Shown: piece after piece, positions 28,016-37,017 of the stretch
Layout of the letters: each line of letters starts with the position of its first letter
Numbering within the stretch: the first letter of the stretch is position 1
Source of the DNA: Novosphingobium sp. SG707
GTDB taxonomy: Bacteria; Pseudomonadota; Alphaproteobacteria; Sphingomonadales; Sphingomonadaceae
Reading direction: 5' to 3'
Length of the DNA stretch: 64,000 bases
NCBI RefSeq assembly: GCF_012275515.1
Contig: NZ_JAAZQL010000002.1
Location: 186,001-250,000, forward strand
The notes under the pieces: generated by a model
What the model was told of the DNA's origin: nothing
Database searches by the model: none
Seen by the model: only the letters and a program-made list of their open reading frames with translations
Translations under genes and position numbers: made by a program

Positions 28016-29200
28016 TTACTTCCCCACCCTAGCCTTCTGCCGGATCAACCGCAGATAAGTATCCGCGACAGACTGATTGATCCGATCCCACGAGAAATCA
28101 CGGCTGCGCGCCTCGCCCGCCGCGCCATGGGCGGCGCGCAGGGCGGCATCCTCGATATAGCCGCGCACGGCCTGGGCAAAGGCGTGGACATGGCCGGGGC
28201 GGATCAGGCGACCGGAATGGCCGTTGTCGACAAGGCTTTCCGATCCGGTCGCCTCGGCGCAGACCACCGGCAGCGAGCAGGCCATGGCCTCCAGCGTGAC
28301 ATTGCCGAAGGTTTCGGTGATCGAGGGGAAGAACAGGATGTCCATGCTGGCCACCGCGCGGCCAAGGTCGGTCCCGGCCTGATAACCGGCAAAAACGGCG
28401 TTGGACGGCAGGCGGTTTTCGAACCATTCGCGCGCCGGTCCGTCGCCCACGATCAGCACCCGGTGCGGCACGCCGCGCGCCACCAGTTGGTCAATGGTGT
28501 CGGCAAAGACATCGAGCCCCTTTTCCATGACGAGGCGGCTGAACAGGCCCACGACTACTTCGTGATCCTCGATGCCAAGGCTGCGCCGCCATGCCATGTC
28601 GCGGCGCGATGCGTCGAAGATATGGCGGTCAACGCCCCGGCTCCACAGCGAGATGTCGTAATTCATCCGCTGTTCGCGCAGCACCTGCGCCATGGATTCC
28701 GAAGGCGCCACCAGCCCGTCGCAGCGGCGATAGAACCGGCGCAGAATGGCCGTCAGGATCGGTTCGACCCAGGCCAGGTTGTAATAGCGCGGATAGGTGT
28801 CAAAGCGCGTGTGAACGCTGCCCAGTACGGGCAGGCCGCGCGCGCGCGCCCATGTCACGGCGCGGTGGGCCGAAGGGTCGGGGCTGGAGACATGCACGAT
28901 ATTGGGGGCAAAAGCCTCAAGATCGCGGCGCACCGCGCGGGGCAGGCCGGTGGCCACCCGATATTCGGCGCGGCCGGGAATGGCAAAGCTGGGCAGGCTG
29001 ATCAGATCGCCTGCCGGTTCGAAAGCGGGCGCATCGACGGTGGGCGAATAGACGCGCACCTGCGCGCCCTGCGCCAGAAGATAGGCGACCAGACGGTTGA
29101 GCGCCTTGTTCGCGCCATCGGTGACCATGTTGTAATTGCCGCTGAACAGGGCAACGCGCAGATCACTGGTTTTGGAAGGGAGTGTCATCGAGCGCGCCAT
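28016..29200 (-). CDS. GT4-family glycosyltransferase
   Basis: 394 residues, GT-B fold. The N-terminal domain begins LRVALFSGNYNMVTDGANKA; acceptor-side DPSAHRAVTWARARG; C-terminal domain with VVGLFSRLVMEKGLDVF near residue 215 and the EX7E stretch FFPSITETFGNVTLEAMAC near 312. It resembles sulfoquinovosyl/mannosyl transferases acting on lipids. Start ATG 29200 is chosen because a longer frame would run into the terminator of the upstream gene; ATG 29188 is an alternative and neither has a strong ribosome site. It stands alone between repeat copy 2 and that terminator. The substrate is unknown. Confidence 0.87.
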   Translation of the reverse strand: MARSMTLPSKTSDLRVALFSGNYNMVTDGANKALNRLVAYLLAQGAQVRVYSPTVDAPAFEPAGDLISLPSFAIPGRAEYRVATGLPRAVRRDLEAFAPNIVHVSSPDPSAHRAVTWARARGLPVLGSVHTRFDTYPRYYNLAWVEPILTAILRRFYRRCDGLVAPSESMAQVLREQRMNYDISLWSRGVDRHIFDASRRDMAWRRSLGIEDHEVVVGLFSRLVMEKGLDVFADTIDQLVARGVPHRVLIVGDGPAREWFENRLPSNAVFAGYQAGTDLGRAVASMDILFFPSITETFGNVTLEAMACSLPVVCAEATGSESLVDNGHSGRLIRPGHVHAFAQAVRGYIEDAALRAAHGAAGEARSRDFSWDRINQSVADTYLRLIRQKARVGK

Positions 29201-29261
29201 AGCGAAGCCTGTACCTTTTGGCGAGAGGCTGCGCGGTGTGGGACAAAAACGGGCGGCCCTA

Positions 29262-29324
29262 AACAAAAAGGGCGCATGACGGGCGACCATCCCGAAGGAG
29301 GCCGAGGATGCCCGTCATGCGCCC
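29262..29324 (-). terminator. Rho-independent terminator, perfect 15-base arms
   Basis: GGGCGCATGACGGGC (29270-29284) and GCCCGTCATGCGCCC (29310-29324) are perfect reverse complements around a 25-base loop. Read on the minus strand the hairpin is followed by TTTTTGTTT. It ends transcription of the glycine-zipper gene, whose stop is at 29441. The arms are longer and the loop larger than usual. Confidence 0.8.
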
Positions 29325-29440
29325 CCAAGGTTTACCCCGCCATGCTGCAGAGGATTGCCGGCGAGGTTCTGGGAGAGGATGTCTGGCGGGATGCCGGTTG
29401 CGTAAGGGGAAGGTCAGCACCCCGCCAATTCGGTCAGATG

Positions 29441-29881
29441 TTACCAGCCGCGACGGCCTTCGTAATAGCCGCGGGGGCCTTCATAATAGCCGCGCCGACC
29501 GTAATCGTCGCAGGGGCGGCCATCGCGATAGTAGCGGTTGCCGTGATGGTCCCAATAGTAACCATCGCGCCAGGCCCAGCTGCGGTCCACCACATAGACG
29601 GGGGCGGGCGCATAGGCCGGGGCATAGGCCACCGGCGGGGGCGCGTAAACCGGCGCATAGACCGGGCGGCGCTGACGGTCGGAGGCAATTGCGGCACCCA
29701 GAGCCAGCCCGATCACGCCGCCGATAACACCGGCCGCAACCGCATCGCCGCCGCCACGGCGGCCGCCGTAATAACCGCCCCGGCCATAGGGATCGGCCAT
29801 CGCGGGCGTTGCGGCAAAACTGGCAAAAGCGCTGGCGGCCAGAGCCACCGCAGTGATCGTCTTTTTCGTGAACTGGCGCAT
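29441..29881 (-). CDS. Secreted glycine-zipper, Tyr/Gly-rich small protein
   Basis: 146 residues. A signal peptide ends at PAMA (about residue 29). Then comes a Gly-rich GRGGYYGGRRGGGD segment, a glycine-zipper membrane stretch (AGVIGGVIGLALGAAIAS, about 50-67), Pro/Ala/Tyr repeats of the PVYAP type, and a Tyr/Gly/Arg tail with GYYEG repeats. Such proteins are common in sphingomonad envelopes; their role is unknown. ATG 29881 is preceded by AAGAGGTG. It has its own terminator downstream, so it is monocistronic. Confidence 0.82.
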   Translation of the reverse strand: MRQFTKKTITAVALAASAFASFAATPAMADPYGRGGYYGGRRGGGDAVAAGVIGGVIGLALGAAIASDRQRRPVYAPVYAPPPVAYAPAYAPAPVYVVDRSWAWRDGYYWDHHGNRYYRDGRPCDDYGRRGYYEGPRGYYEGRRGW

Positions 29882-30536
29882 GGTACACCTCTTCTGAACT
29901 TTGGGCTTCATGGAAGTTTCCGGGAAACTCCGTGTCGCCGTTGATTCGTTTTCTACGCCTGGTTTGCTGAATGGAATCGGGATGCGCTTTGCAGGCATTG
30001 TTCAGGAATAGGCGGCCTGTCGGAAATTTCGGGCGGACCAACTGGATCATAAACGGAGGCGATCGGGCTGGGCGCGCAACCGGGCTTGGATTAGCCCCAT
30101 GCGCTCGATGTTTATGAAGAGGAAGGCGGTGGTTGGATGAGTTTGCCCCTCCGCTGGCCAATGCGGATGAATGGGCCTAGCGGCTTGGGCAGATCAGGCC
30201 GACGCTTGGGGCGCCCCGCAGATACGAGGGGCAGGAGGGCCGCGTGCTCGTGCGAATGGCCGGGTAGCCGCTTTGCTCACAGCCCGGCACGGCCTTGCGT
30301 GGATCAGGGGAGTCAGGGCATCTAGGCTCGCGGATGATGCCCCAACCGACTTGGGGATTTCAGGCCCCGGTCCGCCGATCCATCGGTCAGACGCTGTGTG
30401 GCGTGGTCCACGGCTTGGGTCACATCCCGCACCACTCGCCCACAAACGCCGGCCTGAAACACCGATCCCACCCTTGCGCACAGGCGGGAGCGGATGGGGA
30501 GGGGTTTAACCGGGTGGGGTGGGAGTAGGAAAGGGG
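29882..30536. other. Long intergenic region with no supported gene
   Basis: 655 bases, mostly GC-rich. Several short open frames exist on both strands, but none has a ribosome site or a recognisable domain. The right part borders the AT-rich P-loop gene. It may hold a degraded gene; I see no repeat of the palindromic family here. Confidence 0.5.
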
Positions 30537-31016
30537 TTAAATGGCATCGTAGATCGCTTGCACCACGCGGTCGCGCTCAGCCTCTAATTCGAGGTCGTTT
30601 GCATTTTTTGCAAGCTTATTTGTTTGAATTATTGTAATTATCTTATCGATTTCGTCAACCTGTTGATTGATATGGGAGAGGTAATTTTCAATTTGTTCTA
30701 TGGTGACTTGATATGGAATGCCTTGGCCCGTTTGTTTCGCAGATATAAGAATAATTTCTGAAACGGGGTTTAGAGTTTTGAAGAAAGAAAAATTCTGCTC
30801 AATGATGGCCCTGACATCGCCTGCGCTTGCGATGGCAATATCTCTTAATTGGCCATTTTTCAAAATTGTTCCAGTAGCTCTAAAGTCATCTACTGTTTCA
30901 TCATTATATTTTTGAACGCGCTTTCTAACATTTGATACTTTTTCGTCACAGAAATGTGTAATGGCTGTACTTTTCCCGCTGTTTGTTGGGCCAAATACGA
31001 GAATGAACTTCACCAA
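30537..31016 (-). CDS. AT-rich small P-loop NTPase-like protein, unknown
   Basis: 159 residues. The N-terminus is KFILVFGPTNSGKSTAI, a Walker A motif directly after a first beta-strand, as in kinase or GTPase folds. A later hydrophobic strand (SEIILISAKQTG, about residues 88-99) could be the Walker-B position but lacks an obvious Asp-Glu. The C-terminal third is helical and acidic, perhaps a coiled coil (EQIENYLSHINQQVDEIDK). Base composition is about 40% GC, far below neighbours, pointing to horizontal transfer. The start is TTG 31016 with AGGAG seven bases upstream. No partner genes accompany it. It may be a stand-alone gene of a mobile or defence type, but nothing here proves that. Confidence 0.7.
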   Translation of the reverse strand: MVKFILVFGPTNSGKSTAITHFCDEKVSNVRKRVQKYNDETVDDFRATGTILKNGQLRDIAIASAGDVRAIIEQNFSFFKTLNPVSEIILISAKQTGQGIPYQVTIEQIENYLSHINQQVDEIDKIITIIQTNKLAKNANDLELEAERDRVVQAIYDAI

Positions 31017-31095
31017 TGTCAGTCTCCTGAAAAGATATGGAGCGTAAGGAGGTAAATCTCTAGCATTCAACACTTTTCTTTTCTGGCGCGCAAAC

Positions 31096-31122
31096 AAAAA
31101 ACCGGAGGCTTTCGCCCCCGGC
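31096..31122 (-). terminator. Rho-independent terminator of typA
   Basis: On the minus strand a 9-base-pair stem, with two G-U pairs and a short loop (31101-31122), is followed by five T residues (31096-31100). It lies 31 bases past the typA stop and separates it from the P-loop gene. Confidence 0.8.
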
Positions 31123-31152
31123 TTTCGTGTTTCAAAACCGATCCGTCGAAGA

Positions 31153-32979
31153 TCAATCCTTCTTGCGCGAGGCTTTCTTGCGCTCGTTGGGATCGAGGAT
31201 CGCCTTGCGGATACGGATGTTCTTGGGGGTGACTTCGACCATTTCGTCTTCGTCGATATAGGCGATGGCCTGTTCCAGCGTCATCACCTTGGGCGGGGTC
31301 AGACGCACGGCGTCGTCCTTGCCGCTGGCGCGGAAGTTGGTGAGGGCCTTCGACTTCATCGGGTTGACTTCGAGGTCTTCGGGCTTGGCGTTTTCGCCGA
31401 TGATCATGCCTTCATACAGCGCTTCGCCCACGCCCACGAACAGGATGCCGCGTTCTTCGAGCGGGCCCAGAGCATAGGCATTGGCTTCACCCGCGCCGTT
31501 CGAGATCAGCACGCCGTTCTTGCGGCCTTCGATCTTGCCCTTGTAGGGGCCATACTTGTCGAACAGGCGGTTCATGATGCCCGTGCCGCGCGTGTCGGAC
31601 AGGAATTCGCCGTGATAGCCGATCAGCCCGCGCGAGGGCGCGATGAAGCTGATGCGGGTCTTGCCGCCGCCGCTGGGGCGCATGTCGGTCATTTCGGCCT
31701 TACGGTTGGCCATCTTTTCGACGACGGTGCCGGCAAATTCCTCGTCCACGTCGATCAGAACGGTTTCATAGGGTTCGGTGCGGTTGCCGTTTTCATCGGT
31801 GCCGAACAGCACGCGCGGGCGGCTGATGCCCAGTTCGAAGCCTTCGCGGCGCATGGTTTCGATCAGCACGCCGAGCTGAAGTTCGCCGCGACCGGCGACT
31901 TCGAAGCTGTCCTTGTCGGCCGATTCGGTGATCTTGATGGCCACGTTCGATTCGGCTTCGCGCTCCAGACGGTCGCGGATCATGCGGCTGGTCACCTTGG
32001 TGCCTTCGCGCCCGGCCATCGGCGAATCGTTCACCGCAAAGCGCATCGACAGGGTCGGCGGGTCGATCGGCTGGGCCTTGATCGGTTCGCGCACCGTGGT
32101 GTCGGCGATGGTGTTGGCCACCGTGGCCACAGACAGACCGGCAAGGCTGATGATGTCGCCGGCGCGGGCTTCTTCAACCGGAACGCGGTCCAGACCCTGG
32201 AACGAGAGGATCTTGGAGGCGCGACCGGTTTCGATCACATTGCCGTCCATATCCAGCGCGTGGATCGGCTGGTTGACCTTGACCGTGCCCGAGGTGACGC
32301 GGCCCGTCAGCACGCGGCCGAGGAAGTTATCGCGGTCGAGCAGGGTGACGAGGAAGGTGAAGGGGGCGTCAACGTCGAGCGCCGGCGGCGGTACGTGGTC
32401 GACGATGAGCTGGAACATGGGTTCGAGCGTGCCTTCGCGGCGGTTCATGTCATCGCTGGCATAGCCGTTGCGGCCCGAGGCATAAAGAACAGGGAAATCA
32501 AGCTGTTCGTCATTGGCGTCGAGCGAGACGAAGAGGTCGAACACTTCGTCCAGCACTTCCTGGATACGCTCGTCGGGACGGTCGACCTTGTTGACGACGA
32601 CGATGGGCTTGAGGCCCAGCGCCAGCGCCTTGCCGGTCACGAACTTGGTCTGCGGCATCGCGCCTTCCGAGCTGTCGACCAGCAGGATCACGCCGTCGAC
32701 CATCGAGAGGATGCGCTCCACCTCGCCGCCGAAGTCGGCGTGGCCGGGGGTATCGACGATGTTGATGCGGGTGCCGTTCCACTCGATCGAGGTGGGCTTC
32801 GCAAGGATGGTGATCCCGCGTTCCTTTTCCAGATCGTTGCTGTCCATCGCGCGTTCTTCGACGCGCTGGTTGTCGCGGAACGTGCCGGACTGGCGGAAGA
32901 GCTGGTCGACCAGCGTGGTCTTGCCATGGTCAACGTGGGCGATAATCGCGATATTGCGAAGCGGAAGCGGGCCGGACAT
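31153..32979 (-). CDS. typA: Ribosome-associated translational GTPase TypA/BipA
   Basis: 608 residues. GTPase motifs: G1 [14 protein letters not shown]2 KERGITI, G3 [12 protein letters not shown]4 NKVDR. Domain II and the EF-G-like domains follow, then the TypA-specific C-terminal domain with the [19 protein letters not shown] block. BipA helps 50S assembly and stress or cold growth. ATG 32979 gives [16 protein letters not shown], typical of the family; a TTG six codons upstream is rejected. It is divergent from a TonB receptor and has its own terminator. Confidence 0.97.
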   Translation of the reverse strand: MSGPLPLRNIAIIAHVDHGKTTLVDQLFRQSGTFRDNQRVEERAMDSNDLEKERGITILAKPTSIEWNGTRINIVDTPGHADFGGEVERILSMVDGVILLVDSSEGAMPQTKFVTGKALALGLKPIVVVNKVDRPDERIQEVLDEVFDLFVSLDANDEQLDFPVLYASGRNGYASDDMNRREGTLEPMFQLIVDHVPPPALDVDAPFTFLVTLLDRDNFLGRVLTGRVTSGTVKVNQPIHALDMDGNVIETGRASKILSFQGLDRVPVEEARAGDIISLAGLSVATVANTIADTTVREPIKAQPIDPPTLSMRFAVNDSPMAGREGTKVTSRMIRDRLEREAESNVAIKITESADKDSFEVAGRGELQLGVLIETMRREGFELGISRPRVLFGTDENGNRTEPYETVLIDVDEEFAGTVVEKMANRKAEMTDMRPSGGGKTRISFIAPSRGLIGYHGEFLSDTRGTGIMNRLFDKYGPYKGKIEGRKNGVLISNGAGEANAYALGPLEERGILFVGVGEALYEGMIIGENAKPEDLEVNPMKSKALTNFRASGKDDAVRLTPPKVMTLEQAIAYIDEDEMVEVTPKNIRIRKAILDPNERKKASRKKD

Positions 32980-33314
32980 CAAAAAGGCTTTCTGCAACAG
33001 CGGGCGGCAAGGCCCGTTTTGGGGGTGGCGCTTTGGTTGCGCCGCAACATGCGCGCGCCCCTAGCTTACGCAGCGGCTTTGGGCAAGACTCGACAAGAGG
33101 GATGCTGTCGGAAGGCTATTGTCCACTTATGGGAATTTTGCGGCGGTCTTTGCGTTTTTGATAAGAATTTGTGGGATAAACCGAGGCATGGATCGTTAAA
33201 GGATTGAGCCTCATGCCGACAAGGCATAACACAGGGCACGATAAAAAGGAAACCGGGGGTACGACAGGCGGGGGGCTTGTTGGCATGCCGGTTCGTGGGA
33301 AGGATGAGGTTTTC
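32980..33314. promoter_or_regulatory. Divergent promoter region typA / TonB receptor
   Basis: 335 bases between divergent genes. It must hold promoters for both. AT-rich patches occur at 33150-33185, nearer the receptor. I could not fix exact -35/-10 pairs. Confidence 0.4.
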
Positions 33315-35990
33315 ATGAACCAGACATCTGCATTGCGCGTGCAGGGGGCCTTGCCCGCGCGTAAAGCAAAAACGCCGGTCTCGTTTTCCTCGCGCCGCCG
33401 CATGGCGCTGGCGGCGGGCGGGGCCGGGTTGGCTATGGCTCTGGCCGCTCCGGCCATGGCCGCCGACGACCAGGTCAACAATGAGATCGTCGTCACCGCC
33501 ACCAAGCGCGAGCAGACCTTGCAGCAGGTGCCTGTGGCCGTGACGGTCACCACCGCCGATGTCATCAACCGCGCCAAGATCCGCGACATCAAGGATCTGA
33601 CCAGCGTGGTGCCATCACTGCGCGTGTCGGAACACCAGTCGAGCGCGCAGACCGATTTCCTGATCCGCGGCTTTGGCAATGGCGCCAACAATGCCGGTAT
33701 CGAGCCCAGCGTGGGCGTCTTTATCGACGGCGTCTATCGCTCGCGCAGCGCGGCCCAGATCGCCGATTTTCCCGATGTAAAGCGTGTCGAGGTGCTGCGC
33801 GGCCCGCAATCGACACTGTTCGGCAAGAATGCCAGCGCGGGCGTCGTCTCGATTTCCACGATGGAGCCGCAGTTCAAGCCGGGCGGCAGCGCCGAGGTTT
33901 CCTATGGCAATTACAATGCCCTGGTGGTCAAGGGCATGTATACAACGCCTTTGAGCGACACGGTGGCCGTGAGCGTTGCGGGCGGATACAATCGCCGCGA
34001 TGGCTTTGTCCACGATGGCGCCACGGGCGGCAACACCAACAATCGCAACCGCTGGTTTGCGCGCGGGCAATTGCTGTGGGTGCCCGACAACGGGCCGCGC
34101 GTGCGCATCATCGCCGATTATTCCCAGATCAACGAAACCTGCTGTGCGGTGGTCAACCTGCTCTCGTCCTCGAGCACGGCGGCGATTCAGGCGGTGGGCG
34201 GCAAGGTCAATGCGCCCGCCAATCCCTATAGCGATGTCTATAACAATTTCGCCTCGACCAACCGCATCCGCGACTATGGCTTTTCGGCCCAGATTGACCA
34301 TGAAATCCATGGGGTAAAGCTGACCTCGATCACCGCCTATCGCCACAACACCAATTACAACAATCAGGACAGCGACTTCACCTCCGCCGACCTGTTGGGG
34401 CAAAACAGCGCCAATGTGCGCATCAACACCTTTACCCAGGAATTGCGCGCCACCGCCAAGCTGGGCGAGAAGGTGAACCTGTTGCTGGGCGCCTATTATT
34501 TCAATGAGAAGATCAACCAGACCGGCGCGCTGCTCTATGGTTCGCAAATGCGTTCCTATGCCGACCTGCTGATTCGCGGCGCCAGCGCCAACACGCTCAA
34601 CGTCGCCTCGCTGGAGGGTACTTTCGGCACGCTTCAGGGCAATCCGGCCAAATATACCGGTCAGTTCTTCAAACAGGGCACCGGGCTGTCGGAGGCCTAT
34701 CATCTCGCCAATGAGGCAATCTCGATCTTTGGCCAGATGGACTGGAAGATCGCGCCGCGCGTGACGCTGACGGGCGGGCTGAACTATACCAAGGACAACA
34801 AGCATTACGCCACCGGCGTGATGTCGAGCGATGTGTTTTCGGGGATAGACCTGAACGCGATGCGCGCGGCGGCCACCAATGCGGGCATTTCGCAGACCAT
34901 CGGCGGCCTGCTTTCCGTGCCGGGCGGCTTTGCCTCTCCGGCCCAGATCGCCGCTTTTGCTGGCGCCAACCCCACCGCCTATAATTCGGTGGTGACGGGC
35001 GTGTCGAACCAGACCGCGCAATTGCTGGCGCTGCGGGCGCTGCAATTCATGCCGCCTTTCCTCAATGTGCCCAATGCGGTTGAGCCGGGGCGTACCAATG
35101 ACGGCAACCTGTCCTTTACCGCGCGGGTGGCCTATGAGGCCAGCAAGCATATGAATTTCTATGCCAGCATCGGCACGGGGTTCAAGGCCAGCTCAATCAA
35201 CCTCTCGCGCGACAGCCGCCCGGCCTTGAGCGACGCCGCCGCGATTGCGGCCAGCGGCCTTGCCACCACCAATTTGCGCTATGGCGGGCGCTTTGCTCGC
35301 CCGGAAAAATCCACCGTCTATGAAGTGGGGATGAAGGCCAACTGGTCGGTGGCCACGCTCAATTTTGCCGCCTTCTATCAGTCGATCAAGGATTTCCAGT
35401 CGAACATCTTTACCGGCATCGGTTTCGACCTGCTCAATGCGGACAAGGAATCGGTCTATGGTTTCGAGTTTGAAGGATCGGTGCGGCCGACGAGCGAACT
35501 GACGCTGGCCGCCGCCGTCACCTATCTGGTGCCCAAATATAACCGCTTCACCAATTCCAGCTTTGGCGACATTTCGGGCGTGACGCCTGCGGGCATCGCG
35601 CCGCTTTCCACCACTATGTCGGCCACATGGGACAAGCCGATCGGGGGCGAGCAGCACATCATCCTGCGCGGCAACTGGCATTACGAATCGCCGGTGCAGA
35701 ATCAGGACGGCATGCCCGGTTTCATCACCAAGAACCCGCTGACCGGGGCGATCATTTCCTATCAGACCGGGCTGGACGCGGCGCGCCCGTTCAAGCGTAC
35801 CGTGTCCGAAGTGGACGCCTCGGCCACATGGCAGCTTTCGAAGAAATTCGAGCTGAGCGTGTGGGGCCGCAATCTGACGGACAACCGCTATATCACCGTG
35901 ATCTTTGACAGCCCGGCGCAATCGGGTTCGATCTCGGGCTATGTCAACACGCCGCGCACTTTTGGCGTGGCCGCGCTGGCCAAGTTCTGA
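33315..35990 (+). CDS. TonB-dependent receptor
   Basis: 891 residues. The long basic N-terminus has an Arg run before the hydrophobic core (SSRRRMALAAGGAGLAMALA), and cleavage is near AMAADD. The plug starts NEIVVTATKREQTLQQVPVA, with GVFIDGVYRSRSAAQ and VLRGPQSTLFGKNASAGVVS. The barrel ends VAALAKF. ATG 33315 follows GAGG. It is a second, separate receptor from the one at 22375, with different extracellular loops. No enzyme neighbours reveal its ligand. A bidirectional terminator follows. Confidence 0.93.
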   Translation: MNQTSALRVQGALPARKAKTPVSFSSRRRMALAAGGAGLAMALAAPAMAADDQVNNEIVVTATKREQTLQQVPVAVTVTTADVINRAKIRDIKDLTSVVPSLRVSEHQSSAQTDFLIRGFGNGANNAGIEPSVGVFIDGVYRSRSAAQIADFPDVKRVEVLRGPQSTLFGKNASAGVVSISTMEPQFKPGGSAEVSYGNYNALVVKGMYTTPLSDTVAVSVAGGYNRRDGFVHDGATGGNTNNRNRWFARGQLLWVPDNGPRVRIIADYSQINETCCAVVNLLSSSSTAAIQAVGGKVNAPANPYSDVYNNFASTNRIRDYGFSAQIDHEIHGVKLTSITAYRHNTNYNNQDSDFTSADLLGQNSANVRINTFTQELRATAKLGEKVNLLLGAYYFNEKINQTGALLYGSQMRSYADLLIRGASANTLNVASLEGTFGTLQGNPAKYTGQFFKQGTGLSEAYHLANEAISIFGQMDWKIAPRVTLTGGLNYTKDNKHYATGVMSSDVFSGIDLNAMRAAATNAGISQTIGGLLSVPGGFASPAQIAAFAGANPTAYNSVVTGVSNQTAQLLALRALQFMPPFLNVPNAVEPGRTNDGNLSFTARVAYEASKHMNFYASIGTGFKASSINLSRDSRPALSDAAAIAASGLATTNLRYGGRFARPEKSTVYEVGMKANWSVATLNFAAFYQSIKDFQSNIFTGIGFDLLNADKESVYGFEFEGSVRPTSELTLAAAVTYLVPKYNRFTNSSFGDISGVTPAGIAPLSTTMSATWDKPIGGEQHIILRGNWHYESPVQNQDGMPGFITKNPLTGAIISYQTGLDAARPFKRTVSEVDASATWQLSKKFELSVWGRNLTDNRYITVIFDSPAQSGSISGYVNTPRTFGVAALAKF

Positions 35991-35993
35991 GCG

Positions 35994-36037
35994 CCAATAA
36001 AAGGGGCCGCGACTTTGGACGCAGCCCCTTTTATTGG
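35994..36037. terminator. Bidirectional terminator after TonB receptor
   Basis: CCAATAAAAGGGGC (35994-36007) and GCCCCTTTTATTGG (36024-36037) are perfect 14-base complements around 16 bases. Each arm carries a run of A or T on its outer side, so it can act both ways. It starts 4 bases after the receptor stop. Confidence 0.85.
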
Positions 36038-36125
36038 GCAGACCTATGGGATAGCCCTTGGCAGCCGGACAGAAATGTGATGCCTTCGGTAAGAATGAGC
36101 GTAAGTTCGTATCGGGGGGATATGC

Positions 36126-36593
36126 ATGGAATGGATGTTTTTGCCTTACAGGCGTTATTTTGAATTTTCCGGGCGGTCCAGCCGCAAGGAATATTGGATG
36201 TTCGCCCTGTTCATGTTCCTCGTCTATGTCGTTCTGGGCGGAATTATCGCGGCGCAAATGCCCTGGCAGGCCATGCTCGACAACAGGGTTTCAGGCGCTC
36301 TGGCCTTTCAGGATATGATGCGCAGTACCAGCGTCCTGGTTTCCGGCTGTCTGCTGGCGCTGTTCGCGCTGGCCAGCCTCATTCCCGCCATTGCCGTGAC
36401 CGTACGCCGCTTTCACGATCAGAACCTGACCGGCTGGCTGGTGCTGGTGTTTGCCGTTCTTGAACAAGTGCCCTACATTGGCGGGATCCTTCCCATCGTC
36501 CAGCTTGTGATGATGGCGCGCAAGGGTACGGTGGGTGCCAACAAATATGGGGCCGATCCGCTCGATCCCACTTATGCGGGTGTGTTTGAATAA
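36126..36593 (+). CDS. DUF805 membrane protein (first of tandem pair)
   Basis: 155 residues. The DUF805 signature is complete: WMFLPYRRYFEFSGRSSRKEYW at the N-terminus, helices at about 25-45, 65-90 and 105-130, and VRRFHDQNLTGW between helices. The C-terminal GANKYGADPLDP is also typical. Its function is unknown in the family. The stop codon TAA shares its last base with the ATG of the second DUF805 gene, so translation is coupled. A GGGG site precedes ATG 36126. Confidence 0.9.
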   Translation: MEWMFLPYRRYFEFSGRSSRKEYWMFALFMFLVYVVLGGIIAAQMPWQAMLDNRVSGALAFQDMMRSTSVLVSGCLLALFALASLIPAIAVTVRRFHDQNLTGWLVLVFAVLEQVPYIGGILPIVQLVMMARKGTVGANKYGADPLDPTYAGVFE

Positions 36594-37009
36594 TGCATTG
36601 GATGTTTCTGCCGCTGCGGCGTTATTTCGAGATTTCGGGCCGTTCGCAAAGGCGTGAGTTCTGGCTCTATTTCATCGCCTTGTGGGTGGTGAACGGGGCG
36701 ATCATGGCGCTGTTCGGTGCGCCGGTGTCCTATACCAACGGCATGAATTTCTATTGGGGCACCCAGACCAGCCTGACGGGCCAGTTCCTTGTCGGCCTGA
36801 TCGCCCTGTTCACCCTGATCCCCAGCTATACGGTCAGCATCCGGCGGCTGCATGATATTGACCGGTCGGGCTGGTGGCTGCTGGTGTGGCTGGTGCCTTT
36901 TGTCGGCTGGTTCGTGCTGCTGATCTTCTTCTGCCTCGACGGCACCTATGGCCGCAACCGCTATGGCGATGATCCACGCGGCCGCGGCATGGCGGATGTG
37001 TTCCGTTAA
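36593..37009 (+). CDS. DUF805 membrane protein (second of tandem pair)
   Basis: 138 residues, clearly homologous to the preceding protein: WMFLPLRRYFEISGRSQRREFW, VSIRRLHDIDRSGW, GRNRYGDDPRG. Three to four transmembrane helices. The two proteins have diverged well beyond recent duplication. One-base overlap with the upstream gene suggests the pair forms a hetero-oligomer; this is inference. It converges on the permease gene with 8 bases between stops. Confidence 0.9.
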   Translation: MHWMFLPLRRYFEISGRSQRREFWLYFIALWVVNGAIMALFGAPVSYTNGMNFYWGTQTSLTGQFLVGLIALFTLIPSYTVSIRRLHDIDRSGWWLLVWLVPFVGWFVLLIFFCLDGTYGRNRYGDDPRGRGMADVFR

Positions 37010-37017
37010 AGCTCTCC

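Noticed and set aside
30171..30509. Short open frames in the gap before the P-loop gene
   Set aside because: No ribosome site, no recognisable domain, and overlapping frames on both strands of similar length.
30537..31016. Multi-gene defence island around the P-loop gene
   Set aside because: Neighbours on both sides are housekeeping or empty; one gene is not enough to claim a defence system.
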